Part shown: piece after piece, positions 7,082 to 13,411 of the stretch | Position numbering within the stretch: the stretch's first letter is position 1 | Layout of the letters: the number at the start of each line of letters is the position of its first letter | Assembly: GCF_000377985.1 (NCBI RefSeq) | Contig: NZ_KB899057.1 | Coordinates: forward strand, 1 to 46,429 | Length of the DNA stretch: 46,429 bases | Direction: 5' to 3' | Source: Sporolactobacillus vineae DSM 21990 = SL153 | GTDB taxonomy: Bacteria; Bacillota; Bacilli; Bacillales; Sporolactobacillaceae | Notes under the pieces: model-generated | The model's input: only the letters and a program-made list of their open reading frames with translations | What the model was told of the DNA's origin: nothing | The model's database searches: none | Made by a program: the position numbers and the translations under genes

Positions 7082-8164
7082 TCACAGAACATATTTAAGT
7101 TGATTGTTCACCATTTGCAGATTAAAATTCGCGGATAAATTGTTACCACTCCACTCGGCCATTGTCTGATATTCCGGGTGATGAGGATACGCCATGACTT
7201 CAAGATAATATTCATAACCGGGTTCACCGCCGACATCTTCCGGCGGCGTGGTACCTTCCCCGGCGAGACATTCCGGATCAATTTTCGGATAATCTTTATC
7301 TATAGATTCAACCATTATTTCATGCTCCCAGTTGTCGCCAAAATCATAGATATAAGTGATTCGTGTGCCGGGAGAAACATATTCTGACAAAAGGTGATCT
7401 GTTTCCATAGACATCGGCACATTTCCCGGGAAATCAAAGGATTCATCATCACAGACCAGATTGACGATGGCTCGGTTTCCTTTATAAACAGTAAAATCGT
7501 GCAAATGACTGTCTGTCCAGCCAAACACCGTCTGTAATAGTTCATGAAACTGTTCAAAATTAATATCCACCGGAATAACAAGCCGTCGCCAGATTTTATG
7601 GTTTCTAAGCTTGAGCGTCACTTTCATCGTTGCCGCCGAACATCGGAAAATCGGCGATCCAGCCAAGCCTTCAAGTTGTTCATACAGTTTTTTTGAAGGA
7701 TAATAATAATCACCTTTCCCATCGCCGACAAACTCTTTAGCGGCCTTCCGGCTGACAAGGCTCTGGATCATTTGTTCAGGATCCATTTTGTTCATAAAAA
7801 TCGAGGCATTTACGCAAATTTGAGTGAGCTGCGCGACCCTTTTTCGATTCTTTGTTTTCGTAAAAATACAATGCGGTGAGCTGCCGAGGTACTGCTGGAT
7901 CACCTCTGGTTTCATTCGTGCATCAGACCAGACCTGACGAATTGCTTCAATAATATGAGTTTCCAGATGACTGAAATCTCCAGCTTTTAACCCATAAAGA
8001 ATGATGGGATAACGACTTGCATCATTCATCAGAACAACTGTTTTTCGCCGGTTGATCGTCAACAGATTGGCGTGCCAGGAAAACAGCGGCTGTTCCTCAC
8101 CCGCGATCGGCTCCGGTTGCCGTTTCATCTGATCCAGTAATTTTTTCGTGCATTGAATGAACAT
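7082..8164 (-). CDS. DUF6933 + plasmid pRiA4b ORF-3 domain protein
   Basis: A 360-residue protein with two recognisable parts. Residues ~1-155 (MFIQCTKKLLDQM, SWHANLLTINRRKTVVLMND) resemble the DUF6933 domain. Residues ~170-350 (MKVTLKLRNHKIWRRLVIPVD, FHELLQTVFGWTDSHLHDF, TYIYDFGDNWEHEI, GEGTTPPEDVGGEPGYE) are a pRiA4b ORF-3 domain, named after a plasmid gene. Neither domain has an assigned activity that I know. The ATG at 8164 follows AAAGGG; an upstream in-frame ATG at 8188 adds eight residues without a site. The methyltransferase remnant is directly downstream on the same strand. Such proteins are common accessory genes in Bacilli, often next to insertions or decayed genes, as here. Confidence 0.75.
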   Translation of the reverse strand: MFIQCTKKLLDQMKRQPEPIAGEEQPLFSWHANLLTINRRKTVVLMNDASRYPIILYGLKAGDFSHLETHIIEAIRQVWSDARMKPEVIQQYLGSSPHCIFTKTKNRKRVAQLTQICVNASIFMNKMDPEQMIQSLVSRKAAKEFVGDGKGDYYYPSKKLYEQLEGLAGSPIFRCSAATMKVTLKLRNHKIWRRLVIPVDINFEQFHELLQTVFGWTDSHLHDFTVYKGNRAIVNLVCDDESFDFPGNVPMSMETDHLLSEYVSPGTRITYIYDFGDNWEHEIMVESIDKDYPKIDPECLAGEGTTPPEDVGGEPGYEYYLEVMAYPHHPEYQTMAEWSGNNLSANFNLQMVNNQLKYVL

Positions 8165-8340
8165 AAGCGTAACCCTTTCGTGTCGCACAAGTGAATTCAG
8201 TATACGGCCTGTCCCAAGTTTACATGAAAATAGGGGTGAACTACAATAAAGAGCAGCCGGATGGCCCGCACTTGAGACATGTGCTGACGTTCTGGCTGCT
8301 TCTGGATCTGGCAGCGCTTACTATTAACCTGGAATTAAAT

Positions 8341-9039
8341 TCAGACCGGGATGTCCTGCTTCAGTGTATAGATTTTTTCTCCCGCGCCATATACGGATTC
8401 CCAGTCTGAGGTGAAATCATCAACTGCTTTCTTGATTGCCGGCATACCCAGGGCATTGGCAAGAATGTCTGCGCTCATTGTTGCTGCCTGGGATCCGGCT
8501 TCAAAAGCACTGTTTACCTGGCCCACATTTTTGAAACTTGCCGCAAGAATCTTTGTGTGGCTGTGCTGACGCTCAATGGCTCTGGCAAATTCCGAAATGA
8601 CTGCTCTGGCATCGATATTCATATTTTCCATCCGGTTAAAATAGGGCGCAATATAGTCGGCGCCGGCTTCAATCGCCAGATAGCCCTGGAATTTTGTATA
8701 AATTGCCGTGGCCGTGACATGGACCTGCTCACGTTTCAGCTGCTTTATCGCTGCCAGGCCGGCTTCCGTAACCGGAACTTTGATGAACACATTTCGGTCA
8801 ATATGGTCCAGAATGGCATGTGCATCTTTAAGGATGCCTTCTGTATCGCCAGCAACGACCTGAACATGGAGAGAAGCTTCCGGCCCGATTAATGAACGAA
8901 CGGCATTCAAATGTTGAAAAAGGTCGACTTTCCCTTCCTTTTTAATAATTGATGGATTCGAGGTCACGCCTGCCAGCGGAATGATATCCACATACTTTTT
9001 GATTGACGCCAGATGAACCGTATCCAAAAGAAATTCCAT
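8341..9039 (-). CDS. fsa: Fructose-6-phosphate aldolase / transaldolase-like (FSA, TalC family)
   Basis: A 232-residue small class I aldolase of the FsaA/FsaB/TalC type, about 10 residues longer than the E. coli enzymes. The Schiff-base lysine is Lys87 in [12 protein letters not shown]; the N-terminal [19 protein letters not shown] (24-31), [21 protein letters not shown] and ILAASFKN blocks are all present. FSA enzymes cleave fructose-6-phosphate or, more relevantly, 1-deoxyfructose-6-phosphate to glyceraldehyde-3-phosphate plus hydroxyacetone. It is transcribed on minus, 197 bp from the SorC-type regulator stop, with its own upstream region carrying operator-like boxes. With the PTS, glycyl radical enzyme and activase next door it fits the final step of an anhydrohexitol pathway. 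An AAGGGGTG site precedes the ATG. Transaldolase function is less likely for this short form. Confidence 0.88.
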   Translation of the reverse strand: MEFLLDTVHLASIKKYVDIIPLAGVTSNPSIIKKEGKVDLFQHLNAVRSLIGPEASLHVQVVAGDTEGILKDAHAILDHIDRNVFIKVPVTEAGLAAIKQLKREQVHVTATAIYTKFQGYLAIEAGADYIAPYFNRMENMNIDARAVISEFARAIERQHSHTKILAASFKNVGQVNSAFEAGSQAATMSADILANALGMPAIKKAVDDFTSDWESVYGAGEKIYTLKQDIPV

Positions 9040-9064
9040 GACTTACACCCCTTTTTTAAGTCCA

Positions 9065-9121
9065 TGCACATATGTGATTTTTCTTAATCTCCTTTGCTAA
9101 CAAGTAAATGATAGCACATAT
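9065..9121 (-). promoter_or_regulatory. Operator-like boxes upstream of the aldolase gene
   Basis: Two boxes lie 26-82 bp upstream of the ATG. GCACATATGTGA (9066-9077) holds the 10-bp palindrome CACATATGTG. GATAGCACATAT (9110-9121) matches 10 of 12 bases of an arm of the perfect palindrome before the glycyl radical enzyme gene (TATAGCACATAA, 13325-13336). In the aldolase gene's own direction it reads ATATGTGCTATC, the same orientation as the copy before the PTS genes. Either the DeoR or the SorC regulator of the locus could bind. Confidence 0.5.
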
Positions 9122-9236
9122 CTGTCTGAATCAAGGTTGCCGTCTTCTTCCTTTATGGTCTCCGGTTCTAAGAAGCGTTGATAGAGCGGCATTTATGAAT
9201 ATAAAAGCGGATACAAATTGCACATTAGTGCAGCTC

Positions 9237-10184
9237 CTATTCAAGTATCTTCCGAGCTGTTTCATCATCTGTGATCAGTGTGTTCATCATGCCCGTTTTC
9301 ATAAAAGCACGAATGGACGGTGCTTTCGCCGCTGAACGCGCGACACCAATTGAGTGCGGTACGTTTTTCAACAGCTCCGGATCGATGCCGATGGTCCGGT
9401 TATACAAGCCTTCCTTGATCAGGCGCCCGTCTGAATCAAAGAAGCGGCAGCAGCAGTCGCCGATCGCATGATGATGGCTCAGGCTGTGCTGATCTGCTTG
9501 GGTCAGAAAATCACGCCAGATGCTGGTGTGACTTTCAATGCCCAGCGGTCCGCCGATGCCGAACACGGCGATATCCAGGTGATTCCACAGCTCATAGAAT
9601 TTCTGAAAACCCTGAGATTTCGTGATACCGTCACGTAATAATTTCGAATCCTGAATGGCTCCGGCATTAATGAAGATGCATTCGCCGCCAAAATACTTGG
9701 ACAGGTCATAAATAATCGCATTCACATGAAAGCGTGCGTTGACGTGGCTCGGCCCGCCGACCAGCGGAACAAAGGTCGCACCTGTCTGCTTATTCCCTTT
9801 AAGCTTACCGATCAGACCGGCCAGCGTCTCCCCCCAGCTGAACCCCACAGTTTGTTGCCCGTTGATTAAATGCTTCAGATAATAAGCTGCTTCCTCTGCC
9901 AGTTTGTCTGCTTTTTCCGTTTCTGTGTCTTCGGAACGCGTCGGTACCACAACGACATCACGCATTTTGAAACGTTTCTGCAATCGGCTTTCCAATTCAA
10001 AAATATCCGGATTAAAATCGTGAATCTGAATATCGACAATGCCTTCGGAACGTGCCTTCTTCAACATTCTGCTGATGGTCGTCCGGTAGATGTTCAGTTC
10101 ATTGGAAATTTCAGTCTGGGTCGCCCCTTTGATGTAATAGAGATAAGCGACCTTAGTCAGAAGCTTCTTCTTATCTTCCTCCAT
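9237..10184 (-). CDS. SorC-family (DeoR-like effector domain) sugar-phosphate-responsive regulator
   Basis: A 315-residue transcription factor: an N-terminal helix-turn-helix (AYLYYIKGATQTEISNELNIYRTTISRMLKKARSEGIV, ~10-47, in two motif halves) followed by the SorC/CggR sugar-phosphate sensing domain (VGFSWGETLAGLI ~110, FVPLVGGP ~133, AVFGIGGP ~205, TIGIDPELLKNVPHSIGVARSAAKAPSIRA near the end). ATG at 10184 follows GGAGGG; the frame is open seven codons further up without a site. It sits between the aldolase gene (same strand, downstream) and the divergent PTS operon, so it most likely controls one or both in response to a phosphorylated sugar. A 9-bp inverted repeat in the PTS promoter (10277-10311) is its best candidate operator. 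A second SorC protein at 39.0 kb is clearly related. Confidence 0.88.
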   Translation of the reverse strand: MEEDKKKLLTKVAYLYYIKGATQTEISNELNIYRTTISRMLKKARSEGIVDIQIHDFNPDIFELESRLQKRFKMRDVVVVPTRSEDTETEKADKLAEEAAYYLKHLINGQQTVGFSWGETLAGLIGKLKGNKQTGATFVPLVGGPSHVNARFHVNAIIYDLSKYFGGECIFINAGAIQDSKLLRDGITKSQGFQKFYELWNHLDIAVFGIGGPLGIESHTSIWRDFLTQADQHSLSHHHAIGDCCCRFFDSDGRLIKEGLYNRTIGIDPELLKNVPHSIGVARSAAKAPSIRAFMKTGMMNTLITDDETARKILE

Positions 10185-10276
10185 AATTTTCCCTCCGAGT
10201 TGCACGATTGTGTCATATATAATCTGCTTATGTTCATTAAAACGCCTTTGTTAAGCCATTTTTGATGAATTAGCTT

Positions 10277-10326
10277 GTTTAAATGTGCTACAAATGTCTT
10301 TCCATTTAAACATAAGCCTTTATACT
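10277..10326 (+). promoter_or_regulatory. PTS operon promoter with inverted repeat and shared ATGTGCTA box
   Basis: GTTTAAATG (10277-10285) and CATTTAAAC (10303-10311) form a perfect 9-bp inverted repeat with a 17-nt spacer; the right arm overlaps a weak -35 (TTTCCA, 10299-10304) placed 16 nt before a good -10 (TATACT, 10321-10326). Between the arms, ATGTGCTA (10283-10290) repeats the 8-bp core found before the aldolase and glycyl radical enzyme genes. The layout suggests two regulators (SorC and DeoR) acting at this promoter. Confidence 0.55.
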
Positions 10327-10363
10327 GAAGATGTCGAGAAGAAAGAATCATGGTGAAATTAAC

Positions 10364-10377
10364 TGTAAACGTTTTCA
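10364..10377 (+). promoter_or_regulatory. cre site (CcpA) upstream of the PTS operon
   Basis: TGTAAACGTTTTCA matches the cre consensus TGWAARCGYTWNCW at every position. It lies about 40 bp downstream of the predicted start of transcription and 43 bp before the IIA start codon, the place for roadblock-type catabolite repression. So the operon should be shut off by glucose. Confidence 0.75.
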
Positions 10378-10419
10378 TTTTAACCACTTTCATTAATTTA
10401 AAAATAGGGAGGTTCTCCA

Positions 10420-10890
10420 ATGAACGTCATTAGCGAAAAGTTAATTAACCTGGATATTGTTGCCCACTCGAAACAGGAAGCTGTTAATAAGCTTGGCAGT
10501 CTGCTGAGAGATAGTGGAAGATTAAATGATTTTGACGCTTACATTAACAATGTCATAGAACGGGAGAAACTGGCAACAACGGGTATCGGCTTTGGCATCG
10601 CTATTCCCCATGGAAAAACAGATGCCGTCAATGTAGTATCTGTTGCAATTGGCAGATTAGTTGAACCTCTTGAATGGAACTCGTTGGATGGAGAAAAAGT
10701 TCAAATGATCTTTCTTCTCGCTGTTCCTGAAAAGAGTAAAGGCGATGAGCACTTGCGCATTCTTTCCGAGCTCTCGCGAAAATTGATTCATAAAGATTTT
10801 CGTGAACGGCTTTTCCAGGCTGAAAACAGTTCTGAGGTAATCAGCCTTATTGGTGAAACTCTTAACAAAACTTTGGAGGCGGTAATATGA
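10420..10890 (+). CDS. PTS fructose/mannitol-class enzyme IIA
   Basis: A 156-residue soluble phosphotransfer protein. The phospho-accepting histidine is His64 in GIGFGIAIPHGKTDAV, the signature of the PTS_EIIA_2 (fructose/mannitol) domain; FLLAVPEKSKGDEHLRILSEL follows near residue 105. It takes phosphate from HPr and passes it to IIB. Start ATG 10420 follows AGGGAGG. It is first in a tight IIA-IIB-IIC operon: its TGA overlaps the IIB ATG (ATGA, 10887-10890). No HPr or enzyme I domain is fused, unlike E. coli PtsA of the equivalent locus. Confidence 0.92.
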   Translation: MNVISEKLINLDIVAHSKQEAVNKLGSLLRDSGRLNDFDAYINNVIEREKLATTGIGFGIAIPHGKTDAVNVVSVAIGRLVEPLEWNSLDGEKVQMIFLLAVPEKSKGDEHLRILSELSRKLIHKDFRERLFQAENSSEVISLIGETLNKTLEAVI

Positions 10891-11210
10891 AAGTCATCGG
10901 CGTTACAGCTTGCCCATCCGGGGTAGCACACACTTATATGGCAGCTGAAAGTCTTCAGGAAGCATGTAAGGAAAACGGCGTATCAGTGCATATCGAAACC
11001 CAAGGATCAATTGGCATCGAAAATGAGTTAAAACCAATTGAAATTAGAGAAGCAGATGTAGTGATCCTGACAAACGACATTGGTATAAAAAATGAAAACC
11101 GTTTCAAAGGAAAACCAGTTCTTCGAATCAGTACCAGCGAGTGTATCCAAAAAGGTTCAATCATAATCAAAAAGTTAGCAGCTAAGTTTTCAACAATAAA
11201 TGCGAATTGA
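10887..11210 (+). CDS. PTS fructose-class enzyme IIB
   Basis: A 107-residue protein with the fructose-class IIB signature VTACPSGVAHTYMAAESL, in which Cys9 is the phosphorylation site. It transfers phosphate from IIA to the sugar bound by IIC. GGAGGCGG lies just upstream inside the IIA gene and the start overlaps the IIA stop by 4 nt, implying translational coupling. Its length equals one free-standing IIB domain, as in FrwB/FrwD-type systems rather than the fused FruA. Confidence 0.92.
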   Translation: MKVIGVTACPSGVAHTYMAAESLQEACKENGVSVHIETQGSIGIENELKPIEIREADVVILTNDIGIKNENRFKGKPVLRISTSECIQKGSIIIKKLAAKFSTINAN

Positions 11211-11221
11211 GGCGATAATCG

Positions 11222-12328
11222 ATGAACGACTTTAAAAAATTAATGGCCGGAATGCGAAAGCATTTGATGACAGGTGTTTCGTATATGATCCCATTCGTTG
11301 TTGCAGGAGGCGTCTTGCTTGCTCTAAGTGTTCTTCTTTCCGGCAAGTCGGCTGTTCCTTCTGCTGGTTCTCTCGGACAGCTCGCACTCATTGGCAAAGC
11401 AGGCCTTTCATTGATGGTTCCTATTCTCTCGGGATACATTGCATTTTCAATGGCTGATCGTCCAGGTATTGCTCCGGGTGTGATCGGTGGACTACTGGCA
11501 AGTCAAATAGGAGCAGGCTTCATAGGCGGACTGATTTCCGGTATTCTTTCAGGAATTGTCGTCTTTTATCTGAAAAAGATTCGTGTCCCGTCCGCATTAA
11601 AGTCGATCATGCCGATCTTGATTATCCCGTTATTTGGTACATTTATCATCGGCAGTATCATGGTTTATGTGATCGGCAGTCCAATATCTTCAGTAATGGC
11701 AGCAATGACACACTGGCTTCAGGGGCTGGGAACGGGCAATCTCGCCATCCTTGGTATTATCTTAGGTGCTATGATAGCTTTTGACATGGGTGGCCCGGTT
11801 AATAAGGTGGCATTCAGCTTCGGAGCCGCACTGGTTGGAACCATTAATCCAGCGACTGGACTTCCTAGTGCCACAGCGATGTCAATCATGGCCGGAATTG
11901 GTGTAGCAATCTGCATCCCTCCACTGGCAATGGGTACCGCGACACTGATTTCAAGGAATAAATTTACCGTAGAAGAACGTGAAGCAGGAAAACCGGCTCT
12001 CGTGATGGGACTTGTCGGGATTACAGAAGGAGCGATACCGTTTGCTGCTTCCGATCCATTGAGAGTGATTCCAAGCAATATGATTGGTTCTGCAATCGGA
12101 GCCAGTCTGGCCATGGTCTTTGGTGCTGGAAATCCTGCACCTTGGGGCGGTTGGATCGTTACCCTTGTCTCAAGCCATCCATTTTTCTACATCCTTGCTT
12201 CTTTAATTGGTGTTGCAGTAACCACAACAATGATTCTTTTACTGAAAAAAAAGGTCGTTAGTCGAACGGAAAAGTCAGAAATTAATCATGACGATGAGGA
12301 TTTTGATCTTGATCTGAAAATTATGTAA
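11222..12328 (+). CDS. PTS fructose-class enzyme IIC (permease)
   Basis: A 368-residue membrane protein with eight to ten hydrophobic segments, beginning with HLMTGVSYMIPFVVAGGVL, the conserved IIC opening. The family signature GITEGAIPFAASDPLRVIP (~258-276) and AFDMGGPVNKVAF (~180) are present. It imports and, with IIB, phosphorylates the substrate. The C-terminus is acidic (HDDEDFDLDLK). GAGGCGATA precedes the ATG, 11 nt after the IIB stop. The closest known context is the FrwC permease in E. coli, encoded beside pflD-pflC and fsaB, so a 1,5-anhydrohexitol is a likelier substrate than fructose. No fructose-1-phosphate kinase gene is nearby, which argues against a fructose system. Confidence 0.9.
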   Translation: MNDFKKLMAGMRKHLMTGVSYMIPFVVAGGVLLALSVLLSGKSAVPSAGSLGQLALIGKAGLSLMVPILSGYIAFSMADRPGIAPGVIGGLLASQIGAGFIGGLISGILSGIVVFYLKKIRVPSALKSIMPILIIPLFGTFIIGSIMVYVIGSPISSVMAAMTHWLQGLGTGNLAILGIILGAMIAFDMGGPVNKVAFSFGAALVGTINPATGLPSATAMSIMAGIGVAICIPPLAMGTATLISRNKFTVEEREAGKPALVMGLVGITEGAIPFAASDPLRVIPSNMIGSAIGASLAMVFGAGNPAPWGGWIVTLVSSHPFFYILASLIGVAVTTTMILLLKKKVVSRTEKSEINHDDEDFDLDLKIM

Positions 12329-12387
12329 TCCATGTAACCATATTAGAAACATCAGGAACTGACACCGCGGGATCTTCCTGAAAGCTG

Positions 12388-12438
12388 AAAAAGAGAGTGC
12401 TTCAAAGCCAAAAATGAAGCTTGAAGCAGTCTCTTTTT
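12388..12438. terminator. Bidirectional terminator between IIC and DeoR genes
   Basis: AAAAAGAGAGTGCTTCAA (12388-12405) pairs with TTGAAGCAGTCTCTTTTT (12421-12438), a long stem with A- and T-runs at the ends, between two convergent genes. Confidence 0.85.
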
Positions 12439-12463
12439 ATCGTTCATCAACAGGCAGTATGTT

Positions 12464-13249
12464 TTATTCTGCTATGATGACTTGTGTCATACTCCTGAGT
12501 TCGCGGAGTGCATCCTCAGGAGCTTCTCTATCCGTGATCACATAGTCGATGGCCTCCCAGTCAGCCACTTTAACAAATGAGCTCCGGGAAAATTTTGAGT
12601 GATCAATCAGAACCACTTTCAGCCGGCATTGATCGAGCATCGTCCGCTTCATTTCCGCATCCGCAAGACTTGAGGAGCACATCCCGTTACGGTCCAGGAT
12701 CCCGCTTGACCCGAAAAAGCCGATATCCAGCTGTATATTGTGCATCAGCCCTCCTGCCGCTTCCCCCTGGAACGACATATCGGCCGGCTGATATTTGCCG
12801 CCGATACAGTAGAATTCGTTCGTCCCATGGATCAATTCAAGGATGGATGTTAATGAACGGGTTATCACAACTTTGTTTCGATACTGATTCAGTTCATGCG
12901 CCAGCAATGCGACAGTGCTGCCCTGATCGAGTCCGATGATGCAGCGGTCTTCAGGAATGAAAGCAAGCGCCCGCTTGACAATTTTCTGCTTGTCTTTGAG
13001 AAAAGTCGTGGTCCGCTGCATGACCGGTTCGATAAAATCAGACCGGTCGCTTACCGCACCGCCATAGACCGTGCGCAAGATGCCCTGCCCTTCAAGGTAC
13101 TTTAAGTCCTTGCGTATCGTTTCATCTGAAACATGAAAGAGATCCGTCAGCCGATTCACTTTGACTTTACTTTGTTCCGCAAGCATGCGGGCAATCTGAT
13201 CGCGCCGCTGCTGGATTTCTGCTGCTTTCACTGTCTGCCGATACTCCAT
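12464..13249 (-). CDS. DeoR-family transcriptional repressor
   Basis: A 261-residue regulator. The N-terminal DeoR helix-turn-helix (RRDQIARMLAEQSKVKVNRL, VSDETIRKDLKYLEGQGI, TVYGGAV; ~14-67) is complete. The C-terminal sugar-phosphate sensor has CIIGLDQGSTVALLAHEL (~103-120), VVITRSLTSI, YCIGGKY, DIGFFGSSGILDRNGMCSSS and VVLIDHSKFSRSS (~218-230). It is divergent from the glycyl radical enzyme gene, and a perfect palindrome between them overlaps that gene's promoter, so repression of the GRE-activase operon is the simple prediction; release would come from a phosphorylated intermediate. The ATG at 13249 has no strong ribosome site, so the start is less certain. Convergent with the PTS operon across a shared terminator. 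Confidence 0.9.
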   Translation of the reverse strand: MEYRQTVKAAEIQQRRDQIARMLAEQSKVKVNRLTDLFHVSDETIRKDLKYLEGQGILRTVYGGAVSDRSDFIEPVMQRTTTFLKDKQKIVKRALAFIPEDRCIIGLDQGSTVALLAHELNQYRNKVVITRSLTSILELIHGTNEFYCIGGKYQPADMSFQGEAAGGLMHNIQLDIGFFGSSGILDRNGMCSSSLADAEMKRTMLDQCRLKVVLIDHSKFSRSSFVKVADWEAIDYVITDREAPEDALRELRSMTQVIIAE

Positions 13250-13299
13250 TCTGATTCATGTTCTGATCCAGGTAAAATCAACGAAATCAATGAAATAGT

Positions 13300-13336
13300 T
13301 TGCACTTATGTGCTATATCGTTATTATAGCACATAA
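13300..13336 (+). promoter_or_regulatory. GRE operon promoter covered by a perfect 12-bp palindromic operator
   Basis: TTATGTGCTATA (13306-13317) is mirrored exactly by TATAGCACATAA (13325-13336) across a 7-nt spacer. A promoter can be drawn through it: -35 TTGCAC (13300-13305), 16-nt spacer, -10 TATTAT (13322-13327). A second possible promoter (TTGATT 13352-13357, TATACT 13374-13379, 16-nt spacer) lies just downstream. The operator sits between the DeoR gene and the GRE gene and is the natural DeoR binding site. Confidence 0.75.
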
Positions 13337-13411
13337 ATTCCAAGTTTTTCATTGATTGTTCCCGGCAAACCCTTATACTTAGGATAGAAACAGTAAAGGA
13401 GTGTTTCACTA

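Noticed and set aside
8191-8409. Plus-strand frame between the DUF6933 gene and the aldolase gene
   Set aside because: Overlaps the aldolase end, no ribosome site and no recognisable sequence.
10420-12328. Ordinary fructose PTS
   Set aside because: No fructose-1-phosphate kinase or FruR-type partner; the GRE, activase and FSA neighbours fit another substrate better. Fructose or mannitol is not excluded.
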